DNA of 64,000 bases, taken from Pseudomonas sp. C1C7 (GTDB lineage: Bacteria; Pseudomonadota; Gammaproteobacteria; Pseudomonadales; Pseudomonadaceae). The stretch's first letter is position 1, and every line of letters starts with the position of its first letter. A program made the translations under genes and the position numbers. Shown here piece by piece: positions 7,950 to 16,363 of this stretch. The stretch lies in contig NZ_JABFMP010000027.1 in the NCBI RefSeq assembly GCF_013359595.1, forward strand, positions 43,465-107,464, in the 5' to 3' direction. The notes beneath the pieces were generated by a model. It was not told the DNA's origin and ran no database searches. It worked only from the letters and a program-made list of their open reading frames with translations.

Positions 7950-9575
7950 CTATACCCGAAACCGCCGCACCATCCCCTGCAGTGCGTTGGCCAGTTGCGA
8001 CAGCTCATGGCTTGAAGCACTGGTCTGATCCGCCCCGGCTGCCGAGCGCACCGACAAGTCGCGAATGTTCACCAGGTTGCGATCGACCTCCCGCGCCACT
8101 TGCGCCTGCTCTTCCGCCGCGCTGGCGATGACCAGGTTGCGCTCGTGGATCTGGTGCACCGACGCCGTGATGGTCTGCAGCGCCTGGCCTGCGCGTTCGG
8201 CGAGAACCAGGGTGCTGGCGGCACGGTTAGCGCTGGCATTCATGGCGTCCAGGGCCAGGCTCGAACCGCTGCGCATGCCCTGCACCATCTGCTCGATTTC
8301 CTGGGTCGATTGCTGCGTGCGATAGGCCAGGGCCCGCACTTCGTCAGCCACTACCGCGAATCCGCGACCGCTCTCCCCCGCCCGCGCCGCCTCGATGGCC
8401 GCGTTGAGCGCCAGCAGATTGGTCTGCTCGGCGATGGCGCGAATCACATCCAGTACCTTGCCGATATCCTGGGATTGATTGGCCAGGGACTGCACCAACT
8501 CGCTGGTGCTCTGCACATCGTCGGACAACGAACTGATGGCACTGGCCGTCTCACTGACCCGTTCCTGCCCCATTTGCGCCGATTCGCTGGACTGACGAGT
8601 GGCATCGGAGGTGGACACCGCATTGCGCGCGACTTCTTCCACGGCACTGGTCATTTCATTCACGGCGGTGGCCGCCTGCTCGATTTCGTTGTTCTGCTGT
8701 TGCAGGCCCTGGGTGCTGTCGAGGGTCACAGCGTTCAGTTCGTCAGCGGCGGTGGTCAACTGAGTCGCGGAACGGCTGATGCCCTGCAGCGTTTCCCGCA
8801 GGTTTTGCTGCATGGTGGCCAATGCCTTGAGCAAGCGGCTGACTTCGTCATTGCCCCGGGTTTCGATCGGACGAGTCAGATCGCCTTGAGCCACATGCTC
8901 CGCGGCGATCACCGCTTCGCTGAGCGGGCGCACGATGCTGCGGGTCAACAACAGGGCCAGGGCGACGGTCGCCAGGGCCGCGAGGCCGATAAACAGGCTG
9001 ACGATCGTGCGCGAGGTGTCGTAGTGGTCCCGGGATTTTTCGCTTTCGGCTGCGACTTGTCGGGTGAAGAGCTCCGCCAGGTCGCTGAGTTGCTTGCCGG
9101 ATCCGTCGACCACGGTTTTCATGTCGACCAGCAACAACTTGGTCAGCTCGTCGCGACGCCCCTGTTCGGCCAAGGTGAAAGACTGGGCAATGCCGGCGCG
9201 GTAAGCGGTGAAGGTACTTTTGAATTGGTCATACAACGCCCGGCCTTCAGCCGAGGTCACCAGCTTGTCGTAGGCGGCGATTTTCTCGCTCAGTTCCTTG
9301 TCCCGGGTATCCATCTGGCTACGGTATTGCGCGATGTTCTTCGGGTCCTGATCCAGGGCCATGCGCAGGGAAATGGTGCGGATGCGCAGCATGATTTCAC
9401 GGATCTCGTCACCGCCGCGAATGCTCGGCAGCCATTGTTTCTCCACCGCCACTTCGCTCTCGCGGATGCTCGACATCTGCCCCAGGGCAAAAATCCCCAG
9501 CAGCGCCACCAGCAATGCGATCAAGGCAAACCCCAGCGCGGCACGAGGGGCAATATTCAACTGACGAAGAAACAT
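7950..9575 (-). CDS. Methyl-accepting chemotaxis protein
   Basis: A 541-aa transmembrane chemoreceptor. Order of parts: a membrane helix at residues 10-32, a periplasmic four-helix-bundle ligand domain of about 150 residues, a second membrane helix near 190-210 (IVSLFIGLAALATVALALLL), a HAMP domain, and the MA signalling domain with the hairpin tip EQTNLLALNAAIEAARAGES. No CheR-docking pentapeptide is seen at the C-terminus (ends VRRFRV). The ligand is unknown. ATG at 9575 begins the normal MFLRQLNIAPRAALGF; the frame stays open upstream through the tRNA genes but that is not coding. A FliA promoter lies just upstream. Confidence 0.93.
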   Translation of the reverse strand: MFLRQLNIAPRAALGFALIALLVALLGIFALGQMSSIRESEVAVEKQWLPSIRGGDEIREIMLRIRTISLRMALDQDPKNIAQYRSQMDTRDKELSEKIAAYDKLVTSAEGRALYDQFKSTFTAYRAGIAQSFTLAEQGRRDELTKLLLVDMKTVVDGSGKQLSDLAELFTRQVAAESEKSRDHYDTSRTIVSLFIGLAALATVALALLLTRSIVRPLSEAVIAAEHVAQGDLTRPIETRGNDEVSRLLKALATMQQNLRETLQGISRSATQLTTAADELNAVTLDSTQGLQQQNNEIEQAATAVNEMTSAVEEVARNAVSTSDATRQSSESAQMGQERVSETASAISSLSDDVQSTSELVQSLANQSQDIGKVLDVIRAIAEQTNLLALNAAIEAARAGESGRGFAVVADEVRALAYRTQQSTQEIEQMVQGMRSGSSLALDAMNASANRAASTLVLAERAGQALQTITASVHQIHERNLVIASAAEEQAQVAREVDRNLVNIRDLSVRSAAGADQTSASSHELSQLANALQGMVRRFRV

Positions 9576-9630
9576 AACGAGCGCCTTTGTTTTTATTGGC
9601 TTGAGTGAAGGGCTGAACCCCGACAGCTCG

Positions 9631-9657
9631 TTATCGGCAAGTTGTACGATGACTTGA
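9631..9657 (-). promoter_or_regulatory. FliA (sigma28) promoter for the chemoreceptor gene
   Basis: On the minus strand TCAA and GCCGATAA are separated by exactly 15 bases (9654-9657 and 9631-9638). The known sigma28 consensus is TAAA-N15-GCCGATAA, so the -10 is perfect and the -35 has one difference. It lies about 55 bases upstream of the ATG at 9575, suitable for a motility-regulon gene. Confidence 0.75.
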
Positions 9658-9679
9658 AGCGATGTGCTTTTCTGCAGAC

Positions 9680-9712
9680 AAAAAAAATCCCCGTATCTTT
9701 CGATACGGGGAT
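9680..9712 (-). terminator. Terminator of the tRNA cluster
   Basis: On the minus strand CCCCGTATC, a short loop and GATACGGGG form a 9-bp stem followed by eight Ts. It stands directly after the last tRNA gene. Confidence 0.88.
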
Positions 9713-9720
9713 CTCTTGTA

Positions 9721-9797
9721 TGGTCGGGGTAAGGGGATTCGAACTCCTGACATCCTGCTCCCAAAGCAGGCGCGCTACCGGACTGCGCTATACCCCG
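9721..9797 (-). tRNA. tRNA-Pro(TGG), copy 1
   Basis: A 77-nt tRNA with CCA encoded in the DNA (9721-9723). The acceptor stem CGGGGTA pairs with TACCCCG, the anticodon stem CCTGC/GCAGG closes the loop TTTGGGA with anticodon TGG, and the T-loop is TTCGAAT. It is the last gene in the cluster and identical to the copy at 9972-10048. Confidence 0.97.
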
Positions 9798-9799
9798 GT

Positions 9800-9829
9800 A
9801 AAAAAAAGGCACCTTCAAGAGGCGCCTTC
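9800..9829 (-). terminator. Internal terminator-like hairpin between tRNA-Lys and tRNA-Pro
   Basis: On the minus strand AAGGCGCCT and AGGTGCCTT form a 9-bp stem with one G-T pair, followed by seven Ts. It precedes tRNA-Pro copy 1, so part of the transcript may end here and copy 1 may be expressed at a lower level or after processing. Confidence 0.65.
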
Positions 9830-9890
9830 TGCGAACAGAGCTTTTGGCGTCTGATCTTAAGATTCGATTCCAGCGAACTGGTCTCAAAAA

Positions 9891-9966
9891 TGGTGGGTCG
9901 TGCAGGATTCGAACCTGCGACCAATTGGTTAAAAGCCAACTGCTCTACCAACTGAGCTAACGACCC
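9891..9966 (-). tRNA. tRNA-Lys(TTT)
   Basis: A 76-nt tRNA: acceptor GGGTCGT/ACGACCC, anticodon stem around loop CTTTTAA with anticodon TTT, T-loop TTCGAAT, and DNA-encoded CCA (9891-9893). Third in the cluster in the direction of transcription. Confidence 0.97.
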
Positions 9967-9971
9967 AAATA

Positions 9972-10048
9972 TGGTCGGGGTAAGGGGATTCGAACTCCTG
10001 ACATCCTGCTCCCAAAGCAGGCGCGCTACCGGACTGCGCTATACCCCG
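9972..10048 (-). tRNA. tRNA-Pro(TGG), copy 2
   Basis: A 77-nt tRNA, identical over its length to the copy at 9721-9797, with anticodon TGG and encoded CCA. It lies 5 bases from tRNA-Lys and 9 bases from tRNA-Asn, so it is processed from the common transcript. Confidence 0.97.
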
Positions 10049-10057
10049 GCTTGAAAT

Positions 10058-10133
10058 TGGCTCCGTGACCAGGACTCGAACCTGGGACCCAATGATTAAC
10101 AGTCATTTGCTCTACCGACTGAGCTATCACGGA
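10058..10133 (-). tRNA. tRNA-Asn(GTT)
   Basis: A 76-nt tRNA: acceptor TCCGTGA/TCACGGA, anticodon loop CTGTTAA with anticodon GTT, T-loop TTCGAGT, discriminator G and encoded CCA. It is the first gene after the promoter at 10228-10255. Confidence 0.97.
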
Positions 10134-10227
10134 ACTGCATATTTCAATTTACATCTACAACGTTGGTGCTTTACAGCGTTCTCTTCGACTCGTTCGCATC
10201 GCTGCGTTCGTGTGTCTGAGGCGCGCT

Positions 10228-10255
10228 ATTCTACAATCTTAAGCACCTCTGTCAA
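10228..10255 (-). promoter_or_regulatory. Strong sigma70 promoter of the tRNA cluster
   Basis: On the minus strand TTGACA (10250-10255, perfect -35) and TAGAAT (10228-10233) are separated by 16 bases. They are followed by a G+C-rich discriminator, AGCGCGCCTC, the type associated with stringent control of stable RNA genes. The start point would lie about 85 bases upstream of tRNA-Asn. The rest of 10134-10439 shows no gene. Confidence 0.85.
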
Positions 10256-10387
10256 CCCCCTAAATCGCTTTCAAGTTAATGATTTGCAACTTATTTCAGA
10301 TTTCTACTCAGTGAGCGGAAACCCTGGCGGGTGACTTACTGCGGGGCGCACTTTACAAGCCTTTTCCTTTAACTTCAATAACCTAAT

Positions 10388-10425
10388 GAAAAAAAGGCCT
10401 CGCAATGCGAGGCCTCCTTTTTTGT
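10388..10425 (-). terminator. clpB terminator
   Basis: AGGCCTCGC / GCGAGGCCT (9-bp stem, 3-base loop) has T-runs on both flanks, so it can act in both directions. It lies 15 bases after the clpB stop codon. Confidence 0.9.
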
Positions 10426-10439
10426 ACCGCCGTTTTGGC

Positions 10440-13004
10440 TCAGTTGAAAACGATTTCGTCGTTCTCCACGGTGCCCTTCGCCGTGTCTCCCGGCATGAAG
10501 CGACCGGAGAGGATCAGCTGCGCCAGCGGGTTCTCGATCCAACGCTGGATCGCGCGTTTCAGCGGCCGTGCGCCATACACCGGGTCGTACCCTACGGCGA
10601 TCAGCTTATCCATCGCCTCGGGGCTCAACTCCAGCTTCAGCTCGCGCTCGGTGAGACGGCTGCGCAGACGGCTCAACTGGATCTCGGTGATACCGGCGAT
10701 CTGATCCCGTGCCAATGGCTCGAAGATCACCACTTCGTCGACCCGGTTGATGAACTCCGGACGGAAGTGCGAAGAAATCGCGTCCATCACCGCCGCACGC
10801 TGGGCCTCACGGTCATCGACCAGGTCCTGGATCTGCGCCGAGCCCAGGTTGGAGGTCATGACGATCACGGTGTTCTTGAAATCCACCGTGCGGCCATGGC
10901 TGTCGGTCAGACGGCCATCTTCGAGCACTTGCAGCAGGATGTTGAACACATCCGGATGCGCCTTCTCGACCTCGTCCAGCAGGATCACCGAGTAAGGCTT
11001 GCGACGCACCGCCTCGGTCAGGTAACCGCCCTCTTCATAACCGACATAGCCCGGTGGCGCACCAATCAGACGAGCCACGGAATGTTTCTCCATGAACTCG
11101 GACATGTCGATACGCACCATCGCCTCTTCAGTATCGAAGAGGAACTCGGCCAGCGCCTTGCACAGCTCGGTTTTACCGACACCGGTGGGGCCCAGGAACA
11201 TGAACGAGCCGCTTGGGCGATTCGGGTCGGCCAGCCCGGCACGGGAACGCCGCACCGCATTGGAGACCGCAACCACCGCTTCTTCCTGGCCAATCACACG
11301 CTGGTGCAACAGGCTTTCCATCTTCATCAGTTTTTCGCGCTCGCCTTCGAGCATCTTCGACACCGGAATACCGGTCCACTTCGACACGACTTCGGCGATC
11401 TCTTCTTCAGTCACCTTGCTGCGCAGCAACTGGTTTTCGCTCTTGCCATGCTGGTCGACCATTTGCAGGCTGCGCTCCAGGTCCGGGATCACCCCGTACT
11501 GCAACTCGGCCATGCGGTTCAGGTCGCCTTTGCGGCGTGCGGCTTCCAGCTCCTGCCGGGACTGTTCGATTTTCTGCTGGATCTGCGCGGAACCCTGCAC
11601 CTCGGCTTTTTCCGAGTTCCAGATTTCTTCGAGATCCGAGTACTCACGCTCATGCCGAGCGATTTCTTCCTGCAGTTTTTCCAGACGCTTCTTCGCCGCG
11701 TCGTCGCTTTCTTTCTTCAGCGCCTGGGATTCCACCTTCAGTTGAATCAGACGGCGCTCCAGACGGTCCAGCACTTCCGGCTTGGAATCGATTTCCATGC
11801 GGATGCGGCTGGCGGCCTCGTCGATCAGGTCGATGGCCTTGTCGGGCAACTGACGGTCGGTGATGTAGCGATGGCTCAGCTTGGCCGCCGCGATGATCGC
11901 GCCATCGGTGATCGCCACCTTGTGGTGAACCTCGTAACGCTCCTTGAGGCCACGCAGGATGGCGATGGTGTCTTCCTCGCTCGGCTCATCCACCAAGACT
12001 TTCTGGAAACGCCGCTCGAGGGCCGCGTCCTTCTCTATATATTGGCGGTACTCGTTGAGCGTGGTCGCACCGACGCAATGCAGCTCGCCACGGGCCAGGG
12101 CCGGCTTGAGCATGTTGCCCGCGTCCATCGAGCCTTCGCCCTTGCCGGCGCCAACCATGGTGTGCAATTCGTCGATGAACAGAATGATCTGCCCTTCCTG
12201 CTTCGACAGCTCGTTGAGCAACGCCTTGAGCCGCTCTTCGAACTCGCCGCGGTACTTGGCACCGGCAATCAGCGCCCCCATGTCCAGGGACAGCAGACGC
12301 TTGCCCCGCAGGCCATCCGGCACTTCGCCATTGATGATGCGCTGGGCCAGGCCTTCGGCGATGGCGGTTTTACCCACGCCAGGCTCACCGATCAGGACCG
12401 GGTTGTTCTTGGTACGGCGCTGCAGAACCTGAATGGTGCGGCGAATTTCGTCGTCACGACCGATCACCGGATCGAGCTTGCCGTCTTCGGCGCGCTTGGT
12501 CAGGTCGACGGTGTATTTGTCCAGGGCCTGGCGTGCCTCCTCGTGGTTGGGGTCATTGACCGCCTCGCCACCACGCAGGTTGTTGATCGCGTTCTCCAGG
12601 GCTTTCTTGCTCACGCCCTGGCCGAGCAACAATTTGCCGAGCTTGCTGTTCTCGTCCATGGCGGCGAGCAGCACCAGCTCGCTGGAAATGAACTGGTCGC
12701 CCTTCTGCTGGGCCAGGCGATCGGCCTGGTTGAGCAGGCGCGCCAGATCCTGCGACATGTTCACGTCGCCGGTCGGATTCTGGATTTTCGGCAGCTGGTC
12801 GAGCTCTTTGGTCAGCTCTTTACGCAGGCTGTTGACGTCGAAGCCCACCTGCATCAGCAGGGGCTTGATCGAACCGCCCTGTTGTTCGAGCAGGGCCTGC
12901 ATCAGATGCGCCGGCTCGATGGCGGGATGGTCATGACCGACGGCCAGGGATTGGGCGTCGGATAAAGCTAACTGCAACTTGCTGGTTAAACGGTCTATAC
13001 GCAT
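10440..13004 (-). CDS. clpB: ATP-dependent disaggregase ClpB
   Basis: An 854-aa Hsp104-type AAA+ chaperone that rescues aggregated proteins with DnaK. It starts with the Clp N domain (MRIDRLTSKLQLALSDAQSL), has Walker A GEPGVGKTA in the first AAA domain, the long coiled-coil middle domain (about residues 400-520, rich in E, K and R), Walker A GPTGVGKTE in the second, and the C-terminal D2 small domain. The length is standard. AAGGAAGGT precedes the ATG. A sigma32-like promoter lies upstream and a strong terminator follows. Confidence 0.98.
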   Translation of the reverse strand: MRIDRLTSKLQLALSDAQSLAVGHDHPAIEPAHLMQALLEQQGGSIKPLLMQVGFDVNSLRKELTKELDQLPKIQNPTGDVNMSQDLARLLNQADRLAQQKGDQFISSELVLLAAMDENSKLGKLLLGQGVSKKALENAINNLRGGEAVNDPNHEEARQALDKYTVDLTKRAEDGKLDPVIGRDDEIRRTIQVLQRRTKNNPVLIGEPGVGKTAIAEGLAQRIINGEVPDGLRGKRLLSLDMGALIAGAKYRGEFEERLKALLNELSKQEGQIILFIDELHTMVGAGKGEGSMDAGNMLKPALARGELHCVGATTLNEYRQYIEKDAALERRFQKVLVDEPSEEDTIAILRGLKERYEVHHKVAITDGAIIAAAKLSHRYITDRQLPDKAIDLIDEAASRIRMEIDSKPEVLDRLERRLIQLKVESQALKKESDDAAKKRLEKLQEEIARHEREYSDLEEIWNSEKAEVQGSAQIQQKIEQSRQELEAARRKGDLNRMAELQYGVIPDLERSLQMVDQHGKSENQLLRSKVTEEEIAEVVSKWTGIPVSKMLEGEREKLMKMESLLHQRVIGQEEAVVAVSNAVRRSRAGLADPNRPSGSFMFLGPTGVGKTELCKALAEFLFDTEEAMVRIDMSEFMEKHSVARLIGAPPGYVGYEEGGYLTEAVRRKPYSVILLDEVEKAHPDVFNILLQVLEDGRLTDSHGRTVDFKNTVIVMTSNLGSAQIQDLVDDREAQRAAVMDAISSHFRPEFINRVDEVVIFEPLARDQIAGITEIQLSRLRSRLTERELKLELSPEAMDKLIAVGYDPVYGARPLKRAIQRWIENPLAQLILSGRFMPGDTAKGTVENDEIVFN

Positions 13005-13076
13005 GGGTCACCTTCCTTTTGAGCAGGCCGGACCTATAGAACATCCTGAATGAAGAAACCTGCCAGATACCACAAT

Positions 13077-13104
13077 AGATGTGGCCGATTCTGGAAGATT
13101 CAAG
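13077..13104 (-). promoter_or_regulatory. Possible sigma32 heat-shock promoter of clpB
   Basis: On the minus strand CTTGAAT (13098-13104) is followed after 13 bases by CCACATCT (13077-13084). The consensus is CTTGAAA-N(11-16)-CCCCATNT. It lies 73 bases upstream of the clpB ATG, and clpB is a classical heat-shock gene. Confidence 0.6.
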
Positions 13105-13134
13105 CGTCGTGACGTTGATGCAGGTCAGGCAAGT

Positions 13135-13860
13135 CTAGCGGTCGAGCCAGACCAGGGAGGCAAACCTGCCGGTGCGCGATGCACGGCGGTAAGAGAAGAA
13201 GCGCGGGTCGGTCACGGTGCAGAATCCGCCACCGTAAACAGCTGTGACCCCGCGAGCGGCCAGGCGCAAACGGGCCAACGCATAGATGTCTGCCATGAAT
13301 TTTCCGGCATTTGCACTGGGTACAAAAGCCTCGGCGGCCTCAGGCAATTGTTCGATGAAGACTTCGCGCACTTCCGGACCGACTTCAAAGGCCTGCGGAC
13401 CGATGGCCGGGCCCAGCCAGACCAGTACGTCCTCGGGCGCGACAGCCATGGCATCCAGCGTCGCCTCGAGCACACCGGCCGCCAGTCCGCGCCAGCCGGC
13501 ATGAGCCGCCGCAACGCGAGTACCGGCACGGTCGCAAAACAATGCCGGCAGGCAATCGGCGGTCATCGCCGCGCAGGCGATACCTGGGGTCGACGTCCAG
13601 CTGGCGTCGGCAGTGACGACCTGGCTTGGGTCGGCATGTGCCACGTCAATGCCGTGAACCTGCTTCAACCAGGCCGGCTGCATGGAGAAATGATCGGTGA
13701 GACGACGGCGGTTTTCGGCAACAGCTTCAGGGCTGTCCTCGACATGATCGCCCAGATTGAGGCTGTCGAACGGCGCCACACTGACGCCGCCCGCACGGGT
13801 GGTGACACAGGCTTTGACCCCGGCCGGCGCGGGCCAGTCTGGAATCAGCCAGTCACTCAT
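13135..13860 (-). CDS. pgeF: Laccase-domain purine nucleoside phosphorylase/oxidase (YfiH, PgeF)
   Basis: A 241-aa protein of the multicopper polyphenol oxidase (laccase-domain) YfiH family. Members have been reported as peptidoglycan editing factor or purine nucleoside-handling enzymes. The three conserved metal ligands are visible: His in KQVHGID, Cys in TADCLP and His in AAHAGWRG. The start at 13860 overlaps the rluD stop by 4 bases (ATGA), so the two are translationally coupled. rluD-pgeF-clpB is the PAO1 order. Confidence 0.9.
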   Translation of the reverse strand: MSDWLIPDWPAPAGVKACVTTRAGGVSVAPFDSLNLGDHVEDSPEAVAENRRRLTDHFSMQPAWLKQVHGIDVAHADPSQVVTADASWTSTPGIACAAMTADCLPALFCDRAGTRVAAAHAGWRGLAAGVLEATLDAMAVAPEDVLVWLGPAIGPQAFEVGPEVREVFIEQLPEAAEAFVPSANAGKFMADIYALARLRLAARGVTAVYGGGFCTVTDPRFFSYRRASRTGRFASLVWLDR

Positions 13861-14819
13861 CCGACAAACGCCTCGCGGTCTTGCTTGAGTAGGGTCAGCA
13901 GCCAGACGAAATCTTCCGGCAGCGGCGACTCCCAGCTCATGCGCTGGCCCGTGGTCGGGTGCTCCAGTTCCAGGAACCGCGCATGCAGGGCCTGACGCGG
14001 GAAGTGCTTCAACGACTCGACCATGGTCTGGCTGGCCGCCGGCGGAATGCGGAAACGACCGCCGTAGGCCGGGTCTCCGACCAACGGGAAGTTGATGTGC
14101 GCCATGTGCACGCGAATCTGGTGCGTACGACCGGTTTCCAGCTTGACCCGCACGTGGGTGTGCGAGCGGAAGCGCTCCAGCACGCGGTAATGGCTGACGG
14201 CCGGCTTGCCGCCTTCCATCACGGCCATGCGCTGGCGCTGCTGGCCATGGCGACCGATCGGCGCGTTGATCTTGCCGCCGGCCGTCACCACGCCGATCAC
14301 GATGCATTCGTAGATACGGCTGACGGTGCGGCTCTGCAATTGAGCGACGAGCTTGGTCTGCGCCTGAATGGTCTTGGCCACCACCATCAGACCGGTGGTG
14401 TCCTTGTCCAGACGGTGCACGATACCGGCGCGCGGAACATTGATGATGTCCGGCACATGGTGCAGCAAGGCATTGAGCAAGGTGCCATCAGCGTGGCCGG
14501 CAGCCGGGTGCACCACCAGGCCTGCAGGCTTGTTGATCACCAGGATGTCGTCGTCTTCATAGACGATGTCCAGCTCGATGTCCTGAGCGACCCACTCACC
14601 CTGGGCTTCCTGCTCGGCGGTCAGTTCGAGGATGGAGCCGCCATGCACGATGTCGCGCGGGCGGATGACCGCACCGTCCACGGTCAGGCGACCTTCTTTG
14701 ATCCAGGCGGAGAGGCGCGAGCGGGAGTGCTCTGCGAAGAGTTGGGCGGCGACTTGATCGAGGCGTTGGCCGCCCAAATCGGACGGCACCTCTGCGCGAA
14801 GTTCAATTTTATCGGACAT
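13857..14819 (-). CDS. rluD: 23S rRNA pseudouridine synthase RluD
   Basis: A 320-aa enzyme making pseudouridines 1911, 1915 and 1917 of helix 69 in 23S rRNA. An S4 domain lies at residues about 15-75 (GQRLDQVAAQLF...SRLSAWIKEGRL) and the catalytic motif HRLDKDTTGLM near residue 135 contains the active-site aspartate. I chose ATG at 14819 (MSDKIELRAEV), the usual family start; a GTG at 14840 adds seven residues. It is divergent from bamD, with a 151-base shared control region in which a GCCCCG/CGGGGC hairpin is the only clear structure. Confidence 0.95.
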   Translation of the reverse strand: MSDKIELRAEVPSDLGGQRLDQVAAQLFAEHSRSRLSAWIKEGRLTVDGAVIRPRDIVHGGSILELTAEQEAQGEWVAQDIELDIVYEDDDILVINKPAGLVVHPAAGHADGTLLNALLHHVPDIINVPRAGIVHRLDKDTTGLMVVAKTIQAQTKLVAQLQSRTVSRIYECIVIGVVTAGGKINAPIGRHGQQRQRMAVMEGGKPAVSHYRVLERFRSHTHVRVKLETGRTHQIRVHMAHINFPLVGDPAYGGRFRIPPAASQTMVESLKHFPRQALHARFLELEHPTTGQRMSWESPLPEDFVWLLTLLKQDREAFVG

Positions 14820-14970
14820 GCTCGGACTGGGCGTCGGCACAGCCTTTGGTTTCGGCTGCGCGCTTGTGGTTAAATACGGCGTCTTTTGCCCCGAGGCTAT
14901 TCAACGGGGCGCTCATCATAACAGGACGGCCACGCCCAAGACAGCGGCCGTCATAGGGACGCAAGCCGCT

Positions 14971-15993
14971 ATGCAAGTGAAACACCTGCTGCTGATCGCC
15001 ATCCTCGCATTGACCGCTGCTTGCTCATCGAAGGAAGTCGTAGACGAGAACCTCAGTGAAGTCGAGTTGTACCAACAGGCTCAGGCTGATCTGGACAACA
15101 ACAGCTACACCAGCGCCACCGCCAAGCTGAAAGCTCTGGAATCGCGTTATCCGTTCGGTCGTTATGCCGATCAGGCGCAGCTGGAACTCATCTACGCCAA
15201 CTACAAGAATGCCGAGCCCGAGGCTGCCAAAGCCGCTGCCGAGCGTTTCATCCGCCTGCATCCGCAGCATCCGAACGTCGACTACGCCTACTACCTCAAG
15301 GGCCTGACCTCGTTCGACCAGGACGTCGGCCTGCTGGCCCGTTTCCTGCCGCTGGACATGACCAAGCGTGACCCGGGCGCCGCGCGCGACTCCTATAACG
15401 AGTTCGCCCAGCTGACCAGCCGCTTCCCGAACAGCCGTTACGCACCTGACGCCAAGCAGCGCATGATCTACCTGCGCAACCTGCTGGCCGCCTACGAGAT
15501 TCACGTTGCCGACTACTACCTGACCCGTCAGGCCTATGTCGCTGCCGCGAACCGTGGTCGCTACGTTGTGGAAAACTTCCAGGAAACCCCATCGGTCGGT
15601 GACGGCCTGGCGGTGATGACCGAGTCCTACCAGCGTCTGCACCTGGACGAACTGGCTGCCACCAGCCTCGAAACCCTGAAGCTCAACTACCCGAACCACC
15701 CGACCCTGGTGGACGGTCAGTTCGTGCCGACGGTCGACGAAGCCGACAACCGTTCGTGGCTGAGCAAGGCCACCCTGGGCCTGATCGAATCCCGTCCGCC
15801 GCTGCCACCGGGAGAAACCCGCGCCAACCAGGACGTGCAGAAGCAGTTCCAGGATGCCAAGGACGCGATCCCGAACGAGCTCAAGCCTAAAGATGCCGAC
15901 GGTGACGTGATCGAAGAAGAAGACCATGAAGCGGAAGGCAACAACGAAGACCGTTCGTGGTTCAGCTACATGACCTTCGGCGTGTTCGACTGA
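14971..15993 (+). CDS. bamD: Outer-membrane assembly lipoprotein BamD
   Basis: A 340-aa lipoprotein component of the BAM complex that inserts beta-barrel proteins. The lipobox LTAAC lies at residues 14-18, followed by TPR-like repeats (ELYQQAQADLDNNSYTSA, YPFGRYADQAQLEL, FIRLHPQHPNVDYAYYLKG). The C-terminal extension beyond the standard about 245 residues is acidic (ADGDVIEEEDHEAEGNNED), as in other Pseudomonas. It was formerly called ComL. The ATG at 14971 is the only start giving a signal peptide. Confidence 0.96.
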   Translation: MQVKHLLLIAILALTAACSSKEVVDENLSEVELYQQAQADLDNNSYTSATAKLKALESRYPFGRYADQAQLELIYANYKNAEPEAAKAAAERFIRLHPQHPNVDYAYYLKGLTSFDQDVGLLARFLPLDMTKRDPGAARDSYNEFAQLTSRFPNSRYAPDAKQRMIYLRNLLAAYEIHVADYYLTRQAYVAAANRGRYVVENFQETPSVGDGLAVMTESYQRLHLDELAATSLETLKLNYPNHPTLVDGQFVPTVDEADNRSWLSKATLGLIESRPPLPPGETRANQDVQKQFQDAKDAIPNELKPKDADGDVIEEEDHEAEGNNEDRSWFSYMTFGVFD

Positions 15994-16010
15994 AAACACC
16001 GGCGGTAATG

Positions 16011-16040
16011 AAAAAGGGAGACTTGAGTCTCCCTTTTTTA
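16011..16040 (+). terminator. bamD terminator
   Basis: AAAGGGAGACT / AGTCTCCCTTT form an 11-bp stem with a short TG loop, ending in a T-run, 17 bases after the bamD stop. Confidence 0.92.
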
Positions 16041-16129
16041 TTGCACCCTTTTTGACATGCGCATTTGCGCTGTGCGCCCGTCATGACCTTGGCTAAACTG
16101 CCGGTTCATCAGTCAGAAAGCTGCTCATC

Positions 16130-16363
16130 ATGCTTCGTTTATTATTCTGGATCGCGGTGATTGCCGCCGCCGTATGGTTCTGGCGCAAGTACAAGGGCCA
16201 GGCCGCAGTACCCAAGTCCCCCGCCGAGCTGGAAGCGGCACCGATGGTCCGTTGCGCCCATTGCGGCGTACACCTGCCGCGTGATCGCGCCGTCAGCTTC
16301 CAGCAACAATGGTATTGCAGCCAGGCCCACCTGGAGCAAGGCCCCGGTTCCAGTGGTCGCTGA
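16130..16363 (+). CDS. PP0621 family membrane-anchored zinc-finger protein
   Basis: A 77-aa protein: one N-terminal membrane helix (MLRLLFWIAVIAAAVWFWRKY), a short linker, then a treble-clef-like metal motif C-x2-C ... C (RCAHCGVHLPRDRAV...YCSQAHLEQ). It belongs to the PP0621 family found upstream of pilS in Pseudomonas. Its stop overlaps the pilS GTG start by 11 bases, which links it to that operon. Function unknown; the metal site could serve a regulatory or assembly role. Confidence 0.8.
   Translation: MLRLLFWIAVIAAAVWFWRKYKGQAAVPKSPAELEAAPMVRCAHCGVHLPRDRAVSFQQQWYCSQAHLEQGPGSSGR

Noticed and set aside
9576..9887. N-terminal extension of the chemoreceptor through the tRNA-Pro gene
   Set aside because: The open frame runs over a tRNA, its terminator and the FliA promoter; ATG at 9575 gives the normal membrane helix.
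9721..10133. Integration (att) site or island at the tRNA cluster
   Set aside because: No integrase, no partial tRNA copy and core genes on both sides; the second tRNA-Pro is complete.
10386..12965. An 859-codon frame opposite clpB
   Set aside because: It is the high-G+C shadow of clpB, with no ribosome site and His/Gln-rich composition; clpB is certain.
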